Assembly (NCBI GenBank): GCA_027579435.1
Contig: JANBPK010000853.1
Coordinates: 1 to 64,000 of the forward strand
DNA length: 64,000 nucleotides
DNA from: Candolleomyces eurysporus
Taxonomy: Eukaryota > Basidiomycota > Agaricomycetes > Agaricales > Psathyrellaceae
Direction of reading: 5' to 3'
Shown here: positions 33,404-45,228 of the stretch, piece after piece
Layout of the letters: every line of letters begins with the position of its first letter
Numbering within the stretch: the first letter of the stretch is position 1
Made by a program: the position numbers and the translations under genes
The notes under the pieces: generated by a model
Databases searched by the model: none
The model's input: only the letters and a program-made list of their open reading frames with translations
Told to the model about the DNA's origin: nothing

Positions 33404-34247
33404 TCCGGTCCCGGGGCATGCAAAATTTTTGCTGTCTGTGCAGTCTTGTCTCTTATTTCATCTTCTATGTAAACCGACGGGGTTTGATTTATCAAACCTT
33501 GTACAACAGTGTTTCTCTGTTCAATCATCCGATATTTAAATGTACCGTTTAATCGTTGTCCCTCTCCAACGCAGTTGTCTCAGGTTACCGTGAGGAAGCA
33601 GTGTTTGAACGAAATGACTTCTAACTTATTATAATGGAGTATTCAACAAACCCAAAGAGGGCTGTTGTATTAATTGAAGGGGGAGATCCAACGACAATCA
33701 AAAAGAAGGATTCTATTAATCGTGACAGAATAATCGAAATGACTCGCCTCTCAAGGCTCCAGCGGCGCAGGTGGCCCCGCTGGAGTGAGCGAACTTAGGA
33801 AGACATCAAGAGAGAAAGGGAGCAGTATACATACACATGGTCTGAGTGGAAGTAAGAAAGTTCTGCAAGTCGATGCCGGACAATGTAATCGACAATGTGT
33901 TCACCAGTTTGAGGAACAACAGACTCGCTTTTCAATTGAAGCGAACGACTTTTCCGCTTGGGAGCACATCTTGCCACATCAAGGACATTGCACGCACCAT
34001 AACGTTCTGTTTCGACTAGTAGTAATTAGACAGAAATCCTCCGTTATGTACGATCTCTACCTCAAGTCTCGCTTTATGATGCGAACGAATTAATCCTCTG
34101 AGTTGTCAACCTGTCCCCCTGAAAGTAAAACAGNCCAATCCAGCTTGGCAATACAATAGTAGAGCATACGATAAAATACAGAGCATTATAGATACATAAG
34201 ATGAAATCATGGACTCGTTGAACGTGCTCGTCGCCTAAATATCTAGC
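33404..34247. other. spacer, mostly absent from the duplicate
   Basis: About 560 bp here (33480-34050) have no counterpart in copy 2, meaning an insertion here or deletion there. No inverted ends or gene recognised. Confidence 0.4.
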
Positions 34248-34982
34248 CTACCGACCGACCCGATTCCCGGTGCTCTGAAAGTTGCTCGAGCACGAACTGG
34301 TGGCTAGGATATACCCTTGTCCCGGCATAGCGGGAAATTTCTTCTCCATGCGCTTCTCGAAGGCTGCGATGTACATTTCTAAACATTTGGCATAGTCAGT
34401 CGTTACGGCCAGGACAAAAGACCATAAAGTAAGGGAGGAAAGAAAGGAGGAAGAGGTAGGAATTGGGAGGTTGAGGATACAGATGACTTACCTCCTTCAT
34501 CCCTCGACTTGAGACTTTCAATGAATGCAAAGAAACTTCGGTCTAAAAACAAATTCTCATTTAAATCAACAGTTCTTTGAATATCTGAAATAAATAGGAC
34601 TTACCCAGATTACCGGGAGCTGCAGCAAACCCAACACCCGTCCCCGAACTGGTAGGCGCAGTAACCTCTGTATTACGAAAGAAGATTCGAAATTTGGTCA
34701 GCAGACAGACCAAGAAAAGCTGACGTGCGAGAGCCCCGACTCACTAGCCCTCTTGATCTGTATCTTGCCATTGCCAAACGTCGAAGGCTGTTCATGGTAC
34801 GCTCGGTCCTTGTACACGCCCTCATAAATAATCTTGACCGGCGCACGTCCGGGCTCTTCTTGAGGCTCGGGAGGAGGCGGAGGAGCGGAATTGGCATTCC
34901 GGTGCTTATTAGCAATAAGCTCCTTAAGATCTTCCGGTGAGATGCCCAACTGGGCAAGTTGTTGCTCGAGGGTCAGGGCCAT
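34248..34982 (-). CDS. QP-family protein C
   Basis: Four exons (34982-34745, 34667-34605, 34542-34492, 34378-34248) give 160 residues. N-terminal helix (MALTLEQQLAQLGISPEDLK), a proline run, the family signature IIYEGVYKDRAYHEQPSTFG followed by NGKIQIKR just before intron 1, a Ser/Gly/Ala linker, and a helical C-terminal part (RSFFAFIESLKSRDEG then EMYIAAFEKRMEKKF). ATG 34982 is preferred over the in-frame 35066 because the duplicate at 45966 starts there. Divergent from protein D. Function unknown. Confidence 0.82.
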
Positions 34983-36022
34983 CGCTGCAGTAGTGTGAGT
35001 CGGAAACTTGGAGGAAGGTGGTGCTGAGACAGTGATAGATGGAGTGGAGTGTGAACTTGCTGACACTTTTCTGGATGAGAAGGGGGTTGTAACTCGACTG
35101 GAGGAGATGGGATGAATGTCTTGGGAGGCTTGAGGAAGGATCTGGTAGGTTTAAATACTAGACCTTTGGGCGCCTGGGATCCGCCACTTCTTTGTGCTTG
35201 TTTAAACTGACAATGAGCCCGGACACATGGTATCCGTAGTCAGGTTACGGGACCCACTCAATGCTGTCCGACTGGGTATCATATCAGCTTCACCTCGAAG
35301 CAGAACAAAAACAGAGCACTAGCTTACGGGAAGCGAAGTACGCGGAACCTGTTGCGGGCTGCTGCCCGGAGCGACCATGGCAGCTGGAAGGCTCGAAAGA
35401 CAAAAGCATGTCTATCGCATGTAGCCTCAGACACGAAACTTAATTCCGAGAACAAGAAAGAAGCGGTTGGAACGCAACCTGTTGTGGACGAAGTTAACGA
35501 GTTGTGGGCGACGATGTACCCACAACACAGCCACGCTAAACAATTTGTGGAAATTTCGCTCGTTTTAGCAACCTCTCGTCTCTTCTCTCTTCTCTTCATG
35601 TTCCTGCTCGAGAGTAAGGAGGTACTGAGGGCTAGCAGCGGCGGGGTAAACTGCATAGGGGTCTACTGCTTTCCTACTCTGATAATTCCACTCGTCTGAA
35701 GAGTCACGCAGGATTGAGATTGTTGGCTGCCGGCTGACGTTACTAGGCAACACCCACAACGTGAACAATAACTGTCTTGTACTGCTATGAAACACCATGA
35801 CGCCTCGTGTCGTCTCCGACGGAGACGTCACAAGCACGGAGAGACTTCAGGCAAACTCTATTATACCGCTGGAAGCATTAAATTGCCGTGACTAGTATAA
35901 AAAGCCTCACCTTATCCTGACTTCCGGACCCACAGCAATCAAACCGCACGTACTCTCGAGGGCTCACTGAACTCAGACTCCTCTTTTCCTCCTAACCAAG
36001 CTCTCGGCTACCACTCACAACC
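34983..36022. promoter_or_regulatory. shared upstream region of divergent QP-family pair
   Basis: Conserved in the duplicate at 45967-46937. It has TATAAAA at 35896-35902, 127 bp before ATG 36023, with identical spacing in the duplicate, and a minus-strand TATTTAAA at 35150-35157, about 170 bp from ATG 34982, also conserved. Confidence 0.55.
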
Positions 36023-36591
36023 ATGGATCCCAGCAACGCAGCCCAACAAGCTTCCTCCCGAGAAGTCCACTTCAAGGGCACATATTCTGGCGCGTTCCAT
36101 TCCCAGCCAAACGCTTATGGCGATGGGGACATCATCCTTGAAGATAGTGAAGGTACGTTCTTCTCTTTCTCTTTCACTATCCGCATTGCGGAGAATCTTC
36201 AACTGATGCTTTGTACTATAGATGACACAGGAGCCCCTGTGATAGCCGCCGATACAAGTCCGCATTCCTTCATTTTTTCTCGAGGGCGAGATTACTGACG
36301 GCGCAATTGTTCGAATAGATACCCACTTCACCAACTTCTTCAACGCTATCACTAATCGAGCGGACGCAGGTGTGTAGTGCTATGATCCTCTCGATAGGCA
36401 TTCCAGGCTCACTCACGAATAATCACTGGCAATGCCGAACAGAAATGTGGCTTATGTTCTTGAAAAACCGGGTCGCAGCTATGAAATCGGAAGACGAATT
36501 AGAGGGAGCAGGGCCAGGAGGGGCTCAGATGCCGGCTCAGAGGGAACCGCCGGCCAATTCGCAGAGGTCGAGGTTGCTTGAGCGGAAATGA
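36023..36591 (+). CDS. QP-family protein D
   Basis: Exons 36023-36152, 36222-36257, 36319-36369 and 36443-36591 give 121 residues. Signature VHFKGTYSGAFHSQPNAYGD followed by GDIIL at about residues 15-39, then a short linker exon, and the helical part THFTNFFNAITNRADA|EMWLMFLKNRVAAM equivalent to that of protein C. The tail is Pro/Gln/Arg-rich. The second intron uses a weaker GTCCGC donor. Exon 3 is 51 nt as in the paralogues. Two further versions exist at 41994 (dead) and 46938 (changed tail). Function unknown. Confidence 0.8.
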
Positions 36592-37980
36592 AATGAACCA
36601 TAGGTGCCGGTGTTGTTTCATGGATGCTTCTTTTTCATTGTTGTTTCATTAATGTATGTATACGTATGCGCGGTGTATTATGCTAATCGGGGGATTAATA
36701 TGCATTTAATCTAATGTCCTATCTGAACCAGTGAGACTGGAATACAAGGAAGGGGGTCAGCACTAGCGCTAGCGTCAGTAAGAGGTGCATGATATCCAAT
36801 GCAAGGATCACGTACCGTGAGCCCAGCCCGTCACGAGTCTTCCCGCTGCAACCGTACCCATCCCCGTTCTCGACCGCAGCAAGGGGCCGGCTCCGACGCT
36901 ACTAACTCGTCTCGAACCTGCTGCTCCAACCAGCCGAATTCCGAGGAGACTGAGTCCTTCCAAAACGCTGTCTTCCTCTTCAAACTCTTCCTTGGACAGT
37001 CCCACAAGGACCTACAAGCCACCGTCAACGAGAATAACGTTGAGGACCAGTCCTGATCGATCGATCGAAAGCACGGCGACGGACTTTTAGACGCCGGCGG
37101 CGAGGGTGCCACAAGGTTCGAACCCCATCGAAGTCGTGAGGTGTCTGAGGTTGGGTATTGTGCCACTACTCGAGTAGCATGGTCCTAGTGACGAGGTTGT
37201 CGGGTATAGGTGCCATGGTGTTGACGTAGCTAGGGTGGGGTAGAGCTGGTTGTGGATGTCGGACCCAGTGCTAGCGTAAACCCGGTTTGAATTTGGTGAC
37301 GCGCGATGGAAATTGTCGAATGGAAATCTCTTGAGAGCAATTCGTATGACTAGAATCCCTATACGAACTAATGTCAAGTGTTAGTTGAACAGGCTACCAT
37401 AGTATTGAGAGGGGGGATGGACGTACCTGCTAAATTAGAGAGGATAAATCGAGAGTTACAACACCTGACCCCTCGTTCCACACTCAACCCTCGACTCGCT
37501 AATCGCCGGGAGTCCCTCTTCTAGCAACGACTGGCTTCGATAATTGCCTTCCTAAGAGGAGCATCTCACAGGGTATAATTTGCTCGTCATCACGGTTTCT
37601 GCCAGTCACGGTCAGGGCTCGTAGTTGGGTCCAGAGGACGTAGGGAAAATTGGAAGAGGCGAGGCGAGCGAGCTAGCACAGACCACCAGAGCAGCGGTTA
37701 ATCCGCCACGCAATCAGGGTAAAGGTGTAGTCGGTCGTGTGCTTAACGGGTAAATTCGATCGAGCAAACTAGAGAGATGGGGAAATTCAACGTTCAACGT
37801 CACGCTTTCGAAGTCAACACGAAGAGACCTACCTAGGTCGAAACTCCGTCCATTCGGATTCAACGGTAAACCTCACGAATTGAGAAGACTGGCGAAGATG
37901 GCGCNGGGGGGGCGCAGGAGAATAGGTCGTGGGAATTGGCAGTTTATTAAATAAATGAGGATTATCCTGGTGAGATCAGT
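36592..37980. other. intergenic, no gene supported
   Basis: A plus frame at 36799-37056 has faint similarity to 42.4-42.6 kb, suggesting old duplicated non-coding or decayed sequence. GATCAGT at 37974-37980 is the left target duplication of the element to the right. Confidence 0.4.
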
Positions 37981-39230
37981 CCCAGTGAGAACCCCGCCTG
38001 GACCCATGATGGTCAATCGTGACCCATCGGTGAGACAGTGACCCATCGTGGCCCATGATGAGAACTTCATCACCGATATTCTTTCTACACGACCATCATG
38101 ACCTATCGTGCAATCTCCACCATCCCATGTAATATGCGTATCCAATACCCTATTCAATACTCAATACCAACACTTTCCTATCAATTTTCACGAATTCCAG
38201 TATGTTCAATGCACGGTGAAAGTACTCAGTTTACAGTATGTTGTTTCTGGGCCCCGTGGAATTGTGGGTTTGCACAATGATCATCCTTTGCTCTTCCTGT
38301 CATCGCTCCTCCCGCATCTATCATGTCTGACAACTCCTTTGACCTCCTGCAAGGCGATTTCTGCTCCGATCCCCTGTTGAGTCCCAGCAACCCTAGATTC
38401 AGTAATGGCGGGACCACGCTTGCCGAGGAATCACCGGTCACCGATTACGCATCGAGGCTGCGCCTATCACGCTGAGCGGCTGGGCACGGTAACCCACAAG
38501 GGCGTTCCAAGGGAGCAACAGGTGAGGGCAAGAGCGATTTCCAGCAGCTAACAACACCACTGAGTGCCATGGGAAGCGTGGCTGGGGCCAGGGGCGCAGC
38601 ACTTAAAGCTGCGGCAGCCTCGAACCAAGCCTGAATCCGTTTTTCAGTATGTGCTTTTCTCGTGCTTTTTTTGCTTCTGCTGTGAGAGTGATTTGACGTC
38701 GTTTTGATGCTCTGACTGACAGCTCTCCTCTTAGGCTGTCTGAATCGAATCCTTTCTGTCGTAGCAAATTGTAACTGTGAGTGCCACTTTTCCTCCCAGC
38801 TTCTACTCAATCTCACTTCGCTTTCTTGCCGCCCTGCTTGTACTACATCAATTGCTAGAACGTGGTCTGGGGAACAGACTGGACGCAGCAGAAGGAATAA
38901 ATCCAACATAGTTTTAGGACATGTGTACCATATTATCACGATGAAATCCAGATGCGATACCTATTCCTACAGGTCACGATGGAGCACGAATGAGGACCTG
39001 GATATCGAGCGATATATTTGAACAAATAAAACAGAGACTGTATCGTGGCCTATCATGCTCGGTATATTGAGCACAATGAAGCCAGATGAGCAACAATAGG
39101 TCACGATTGAGTGTCCCATGATCGTGACTGACGAGGACCCACCTTGCTCGATCGTGCGTATTTTCAAAACCGAAAAACGCACGATGGACCACGGCTGGTC
39201 ATCATGGGTCCAGGTGGGGTTCTCACTGGG
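37981..39230. mobile_element. 1,250-bp element with terminal inverted repeats and GATCAGT target duplication
   Basis: The left end (37981) reads CCCAGTGAGAACCCCGCCTG then GACCCATGATGG; the right end is its reverse complement with few changes, ending at 39230. GATCAGT directly flanks both ends (37974-37980 and 39231-39237). Subterminal sequence is rich in short CACGAT/ATCGTG and CATGATGG blocks in both orientations, as in many DNA transposons. Inside, a plus-strand frame from ATG 38323 (MSDNSFDLLQGDFCSDPLLS) is interrupted by a TGA at a CGA-like codon and shows no transposase motif, so the element is non-autonomous or decayed. The superfamily is uncertain. Confidence 0.7.
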
Positions 39231-39524
39231 GATCAGTAGCAAACAGCGGGGTATCTTCAGGAGGCCGAAGGAAAATGCAAAGGAGGGAGGCCAGAATAAC
39301 AACGGTACATGATGGTTCGTGGAAAGGGTCTAACAGTGATAATCGACAGTCGCATACAATATTACAAAATCCCCACGCATCGGCTTTCTCGATCCAAATT
39401 CCAAAAATCAAGCAAAGGTGCTGGGGGAGTTGGGGCTCGTGAANCACCGCTGGTGGTGATTCTGCTGCTGCTCCTGCTGCTCGTGCCGCAGGAACCAGCG
39501 CAGGAGCCGGTGCGGGTACATAGG

Positions 39525-40342
39525 CTAAGGCGCATGCATGAGGGCTTGATTTCTCTGGCGAAACCACCACTCCTTGCGTCTCTTCCTCTCCTCTTGCCGC
39601 TGATGATACGCCGAAGCTCTGTCTCCGTTAAAGCCCTGGGTTCCCAAACCTGATCGGGAAGGGGATGAATGAAAAGGTGGTGCGGATGAGCCATGGGGAG
39701 GGTAACTGGAATAGCCATTTGGTGAGGGCGGGTAGGCCTGCGGGTAGTGCTGGTCGTGTGGGTATTGCTGCCAGTGTGGATGCTGCTGTTCCTGTGGGTA
39801 TTGAAGGCATTGAGAATCGTGATGTTGTGGGTATTGCGCGTGCTGGTCGTGTGGGTATTGCTGCCAGTGTGGATGCTGCTGTTCCTGTGGGTATTGAAGG
39901 CATTGAGAATCGTGATGTTGTGGGTATTGCGCGTATTGGTATTGTGAGTCGTGATAGTGAGGATACTGGTATCCTGGGTCCTCATATTGCAGATCTTGTG
40001 CGTACGAACTGGTTGCGTACTCTTCATCCGGCTCATCCTCATTGTATGGCTGCTGGTAGTACTGCCCTTGAAACGGATGCTGCTGTTGCGTCATATATGG
40101 CCACGGTGCGGTCGGAGGAGGAGCTGGAGGGGGAGGTGGTGGTGGGTCTGGTCGACACCATCCTGTTCCTTCCCCTTGAGAGTCGAACGGATTCGTGTCT
40201 GGAAAATAAGGAGGATCCCATTCAGCTATGTGTCCATCAGGGACCTACTGCTTCGGTACTTACGATGGTGTGACTGAGATGGTCGTGGAGCAGGCTGATG
40301 TGGCCCGTTTTGGACTTGAGGTCCATGGTTATGGCTCTCCAT
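39525..40342 (-). CDS. Gln/His/Tyr/Pro-rich repeat protein
   Basis: Two exons, 40342-40264 and 40198-39525, joined in phase 1 across a 65-bp intron (GTAAGT...TTTTCCAG), give 250 residues. A PPPPPPPAPPP run follows the N-terminus. Residues of the middle are dominated by YPQ, HHDSQ and HPHWQQ motifs and include a perfect 31-residue tandem duplication. The C-terminal part is basic (QRQEERKRRKEWWFRQRNQ). Composition is prion-like and low in complexity, suggesting condensate formation or cell-wall or RNA association, which is inference only. No signal peptide. Opposite-strand frames are shadows of the repeats. Confidence 0.7.
39748..39933. repeat. 93-bp perfect tandem duplication
   Basis: 39748-39840 and 39841-39933 are identical, starting TGCTGGTCGTGTGGGTATTG. 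The length is a multiple of three, encoding 31 residues twice within the Gln/His/Tyr-rich protein. Confidence 0.9.
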
Positions 40343-41639
40343 CGTTGGAGATCCTTCTCCGTTCGCTTTATCCGTAAAGTGTATTGTAAAAACCAGCCCA
40401 GAGTGAGAGAATAATGAGATGAACACACCATAATTAACCGCGTTATTATGGTGCGATTCTGGTTCGTATGTGTTGCTATGCAAAACCAATGTCCCCGCTC
40501 TCTGGACATTCCTTGTGCTTTTATCTGTTTTGGTTTCGGCAACTTGTACCTTGCCAATGGAAACGTAACGACATTTGGCGAACATCTCCACCCGGGGGAC
40601 GACTGACATGGCTGGCTGATGCGGGAGGGTTCAAGGGGTTTATCAGGGGCCGTGGCTTATATGCACCTCTCAGTCCCGGTTTCATCCGCTCAAAAAGGAC
40701 CGTTTCACACCATTTCTTACCAGTAAAATTGACTCATGTCCGGTCCCGAGCTGACGCATTTCACAAATCAATGTGAACCTGAGGAAGGACCGAAAGGTGG
40801 TGACCGGCTAGCCACAGGAATGTAGAGGATCGGTGCAGTGGGATGGAATTTTCACGATTCAAATCTCCAATTTCTCCTAATTTCAAACAGAAGCAGAAAC
40901 ATGGAGGTGCGGAGCACCGACCAAGCGATTATCCACCATCCTGGCTACTGGTACGGCCGAACTTCAGGACTCCAGGAAGGGTCATTCTGTTGTCGCTGCG
41001 CCTTCACACCAGCTGTTGCCGTCGAGGGCCTTGGCCCAGTGCCCAATCCCCTTTAGGCCAGGTGAACTACGAGTGCTGTTCGAGCGAATTCAAGCTGGAG
41101 GCACAACGGGGTCGTGTATGGAAGAGATCATACCGCCTCGGAATGTCGCTTAGTTGCCATCGGTCGTTAAGCGGATCAAGCCAGTGATAGCCCGGTGAGT
41201 TGGATCAAGAGCGAAGCCCTAGCTAAGCGAAGCCTCCTGAGTGATTGAGTTGGGATATCTGGCAGGTGTGTAATCCTGGAACGAGTGCTTCCATAGCATA
41301 ACCATGACCAATTTTCGGCTGTAGATTGCCGGGTGCTTTGGGCGCCAATTGCAGCTGGAATTTGCCCGAGAGACAGTGGAGTCTTGCATATCGAGACACA
41401 CGACAGGTCACATGAAGAGAGAGGAGGCGAACCCGGGTTTGATTTAAAGAGAGCAACCTTGCCACCGAGCTGGTGCTGCGTCGTCCACAGCATTTTACCA
41501 TCGGGCAACTTCAACCGTTTTTTTCTTGTTGCCTGAATTAAGTTTCCTGCGGGCCTAAAATAGGTAGGGAGGCGCTAGAGAGGCAACAATGGAATCTAGG
41601 CAAATTGCATCGGCGCCTATTGCTTTGCTATTCTAGTAA
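40343..41639. other. intergenic, no gene supported
   Basis: Frames of 70-114 codons exist on both strands but lack splice support, homology or a copy elsewhere. Confidence 0.35.
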
Positions 41640-42300
41640 TTCTGCTCATCTGGATCCCAGTGCAGGATTGAGATTATTGGCTACCTGCTGACAGCTACTA
41701 TGCTACTCCATGCACAGCTTCACCGAGGAATTCCTTCTTCAAGAAGAATAATAAATATCTTGTACTGCAATGTACCTCCATACAGCGTCATGTCCGAGTC
41801 GCTTTTCAATGGAAAATTCACATGCACAGAGAGGTTTAAGGAAAACTCCATTCTATCGCTAGAAGCTTGTCGTGACGAATAGAGAAGCCTGATCTTATCC
41901 TGACCTTTCGAACCCATAAAACAAAGCACACTTTCAAGAGCTTATTGTGTTCAAACACTCGTTTCCTAGTTCCAAAGTTTGCATCGCATAATCATGGAGC
42001 CCGACAGCGTCAAGCCTACCTATAGGCCCCTTCAATTGCACATACTCTGCTTTGGCGCGTTCCAGTCGCGAAGGAAATATTTTCCTCCGGACAGCGAGAA
42101 TGATTTCGTTTGTTCTGGCGGTGTCCCGTTGTGGAAGCTTCAGATGACGCGTTATGGTGCTAGATGACCGGGTAACCCGGGTAGCCGCTGATACCGGTTA
42201 GCATTCGTTCGTTCATTTATTTATCTCAAGAACGAACCAGACTCATGGCGTATTTTATGAACAGGGATGTACTACCTCGGCCTTACTTAAAACACTCTCA
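41640..42300 (+). pseudogene. decayed third copy of the QP-family protein D locus
   Basis: Promoter and leader align with 35700-36022 and 46610-46937 (GGATTGAGATT, a run ending CTTATCCTGACCTT, and ATCATGGAGCCC in place of ACCATGGATCCC). The frame from 41994 keeps only traces (GAFQSR, DSEND) of the D signature, with the YGDGDI segment lost. Later similarity includes GATCGAGAGG. It shows that this locus was duplicated more than once. Confidence 0.6.
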
Positions 42301-43050
42301 CTGATCGAGAGGGGATAAGTATGTGCTCCGCAAGTTCCTCTCGATCGACCGATTTTTTCTGAGCTCACTCAAAGCAGGGTCCAGCATCCGCATGGCAGCC
42401 CAGGAAGAATCCTCCCAAAATAATGGCCTCCCCTTCATTTTCAACTCTAGACCTTCCAACGGACGCTAAAATGATCTACAAGGCACCACCAAGTCTGATG
42501 GCAGTGTCCATCGCATTGCAGACCCGAGGCCGGCCCCTGATCGATTGATGAATGGCGAGCCTGAGGATCATTCGCATGGTCATAGATCAGGTTTGCTCAC
42601 CGATATAGGTCCATCGCAGCATAGTAATAGAGTCCTAAAATCGAACCTTGATTTTGGCTTTGGCTCCTTATTGTTACCATTCTCACTCTCACCCGAGTTC
42701 TTGTAGCTCTTTTTGAAGAATCTAGAAATCCAGCCACCCCACTTCTTCTTTTCCGCGGGGTGGCAGTGGCCACTGCTACTTGGCGTACCAGTGGGTACAG
42801 GAGCAAGACGGCTAGCGATATCATCGTATCACTGGTGCTGAGACTCGTCTATCACTAGCGTCAATGATTCCGCTGTTACTGCTGCTGCTGCGAATGGAGC
42901 ACGCTTGTGATAAGCTCGAGATTCCTTGAAGCTGCAGGCCCCGACTCAGGCTCGTGGTTATAAATTATAGTACACAATTCCATTGGCATTCCCTGTATAC
43001 GTAGAGGGTGTATTATCAGAGCTAGCGCAGCGAGGTGAGAACGAGACGAA
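42301..43050. other. spacer left of duplication copy 2
   Basis: No gene. Weak similarity of 42.4-42.6 kb to 36.9-37.1 kb suggests that the decayed duplicate extends here. Confidence 0.35.
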
Positions 43051-44208
43051 CGCATGATCTAATCTGATCTGCACTGATCCTCGATCCGCATCTGACACGA
43101 ATTCTGCCGCCCTCGTTATTTTCAAATTTGTTCGTTTCCTTCCATGCCCTCTTCCCTTGGTGCTTGAAATTCTACGGTAAGTCAGTTGTTCCCATCGGTT
43201 CTCCAACGTGCATGCTTCTCCGTGTATACAAAGAACCACAGGTTTTAAAGGCTCATTTAACCCGACTCGAAGAGCTTGCAGGCGTCGATTAGCGTCCCTT
43301 GCCTTTCACTTGCTCCCTCTGTTCTGTTTCGCCCCTCTAAGTTTAGGAGAGGACACACTTTAAAGATATTCAGCCTTCAACACCGCCGAGTCTCCGATGA
43401 CTACTTGCGTAATCAATCGCTACGTCTTGCTATTGCCCATTCAATGGAATCAGCATCGCCAGTACAAACGTCAAGGCATACGGTCAAGCTTTTGTTAGCT
43501 GTGGGGGAAAATACCGTGTTTATACACCTTGCCTTCTCCCTTTGCATGCACGAGAACGGTGACGTATTTCGGCCACTCTGGCTCCTGGCTAGCAAATCAT
43601 GATCTGGCTTGGAACGACGGCTTGGAACGACGGCGAAAGACTTTCTGTGCCCCCGGGATCTCATCTATTACTAGTAATGGAGTGTCTCAACCTCAGCCTT
43701 GTCTTCATTTTCTCCAGCTGCTAAAATTTATACCTACTATGGTTTACCGGCGTAAATTTCACCGAATCTGCAGCAAAACGTACCCCTTTTTACGCCTCAT
43801 TACTCGGGAGGGCCTGCGGCTTCATCACCTGGCAACAGAAAAGGCCCTCCACGACTTTGCGGTTTGTTTTCTGGCGGGTACAGTTCAGCATTTGAGTTCT
43901 TTCGATTCTATTGTATACCGATCTACACCATTTCTCCGTCCAAATTCTAGAGTTTCTTTTGGTAAGACGGCACACAGCGGGTTTCTATGTGTGCTTTTCT
44001 CTATGAAGGACCGTACAATGACAAGCGAGTCTGGGCCGTTCTTGTTCTCTCTCAGCAAACACTACCGGCCACAGGCATGGCGTTCTTCCGGATCTTCTCA
44101 ATCTTTTGTGATACGGGTATTGTTCTCACAACCTACGGCAACAGTGTGGGCGGTTGTGGTCGTACTGCTGTAGCGCCAATTACATTATGAAGCCCCCACA
44201 CCGGCAGC

Positions 44209-44216
44209 TATATAAA
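44209..44216 (+). promoter_or_regulatory. TATA box of the truncated Asn/Pro-rich gene
   Basis: TATATAAA, 81 bp before ATG 44290, matching the box of copy 1. Confidence 0.5.
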
Positions 44217-44289
44217 GCTAGCTTTTTTGCCTCCTAGTCGTTAGATCACTCACTCCTCCTCCTCAGCTCATTTCTCCACTCTGATTCCA

Positions 44290-44878
44290 ATGTCAAGTCA
44301 CTCCAGCACAGGTGCGGATACCACGACAGTGAATTTGGTGCAGACCGGCGGCTTTCGAATTTCGAACAACAACAACTACCTCCCGGGAAGCGCGCATGAA
44401 AGCCCGGTCTACGTTATGCAGAGTGGCTTCTATCATTTTGTGAGCCCAGGGGCCGTTCACCAACAGCCTCCCCATGGTCCTAGACCTCCTGCTGCGCGCA
44501 ATGCCAACGCCCACACCCTAGACGGCCACTTCGCCGGTCAGAGGATTTACCGTAGCAGTATGGATATACTACTCTTCGTTCTCACTAACTTTCTCTGATT
44601 TTCAATTCTTGCCAGCCGATTCCAGGAACTCGGAGCCGGGTCCAACGCGGTACATGTCTCAGAGCTCCAGGAAGGCAGACAAGACGGGTGCTGGTAACGC
44701 CGAAGGCATCTCCAAGGGTGGGTGTGCGATGCTTGCTATTGGTCTATCGAATTGACATTCCGTTTGTTTGATAGATAAGACCTCGCCGGACCCTAACGAG
44801 AAGGTCGCGCCTGCTAGCACTGGCGGTGCTGCCCCGTCTGCGGCAGAAGAATCTTCCAAGACCGTCGTCACTGATTAG
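44290..44878 (+). CDS. Asn/Pro-rich unknown protein, truncated copy
   Basis: Exons 44290-44557, 44616-44717 and 44775-44878 give 157 residues, parallel to the 179-residue copy at 32748. It ends at TAG 44876-44878 where copy 1 has a serine codon (TCG). Downstream, LDEWEDINGVEAGDDQAGQ and a stop remain readable in frame, so the loss of the acidic tail is recent. Substitutions elsewhere keep the frame and both introns. It may be a shortened functional protein or a gene in early decay. Confidence 0.7.
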
Positions 44879-45228
44879 CCTTTGGATGAATGGGAGGACA
44901 TCAACGGAGTGGAAGCTGGCGATGATCAGGCTGGCCAATGATCGTCCCGGGGCATGCACATTTTGCTGTCTGTGCAGTATTTTTATCTCCTGTTTTGTCT
45001 CCTTGTTTTACTAGGTCCCATGCTCGTTGTGTATTACTTTACCTCAAGTCTCGCTTTATGACACGAACAAATTAATTCTCCAAATTGTCAACCCGACCCC
45101 GTGAAAGTGAACCAGCAAATGCAAGTTGTCAACACAATAGCAGAACATACGATAAAATACAGAGCATTATAGATACATAAGATGGAATCATGGAATCGCT
45201 GAACGTGCCTATTGCTCAAATATATAGA

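Larger units (their letters stand above)
31510..36475. repeat. segmental duplication, copy 1
   Basis: Collinear with 43051-47411. Anchors: 31750 with 43276, 32748 with 44290, 34248-34982 with 45229-45966, 36023 with 46938. Promoters, introns and UTRs align too, so this is a genomic, not RNA-mediated, duplication. The offset falls from about 11.54 kb to 10.92 kb because copy 1 has roughly 560 bp more between 33480 and 34050. Confidence 0.85.

Noticed and set aside
37111..37122. tRNA B-box-like GGTTCGAACCC
   Set aside because: No A box or acceptor stem at the expected spacing upstream.
39665..40273. 202-codon plus-strand frame rich in VGIAA repeats
   Set aside because: Shadow of the tandem repeats in the minus-strand Gln/His/Tyr-rich gene, which has a proper start and intron.
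43529..44173. 214-codon plus-strand frame in duplication copy 2
   Set aside because: Not open in copy 1 and full of low-complexity Ser/Phe; no splice support.
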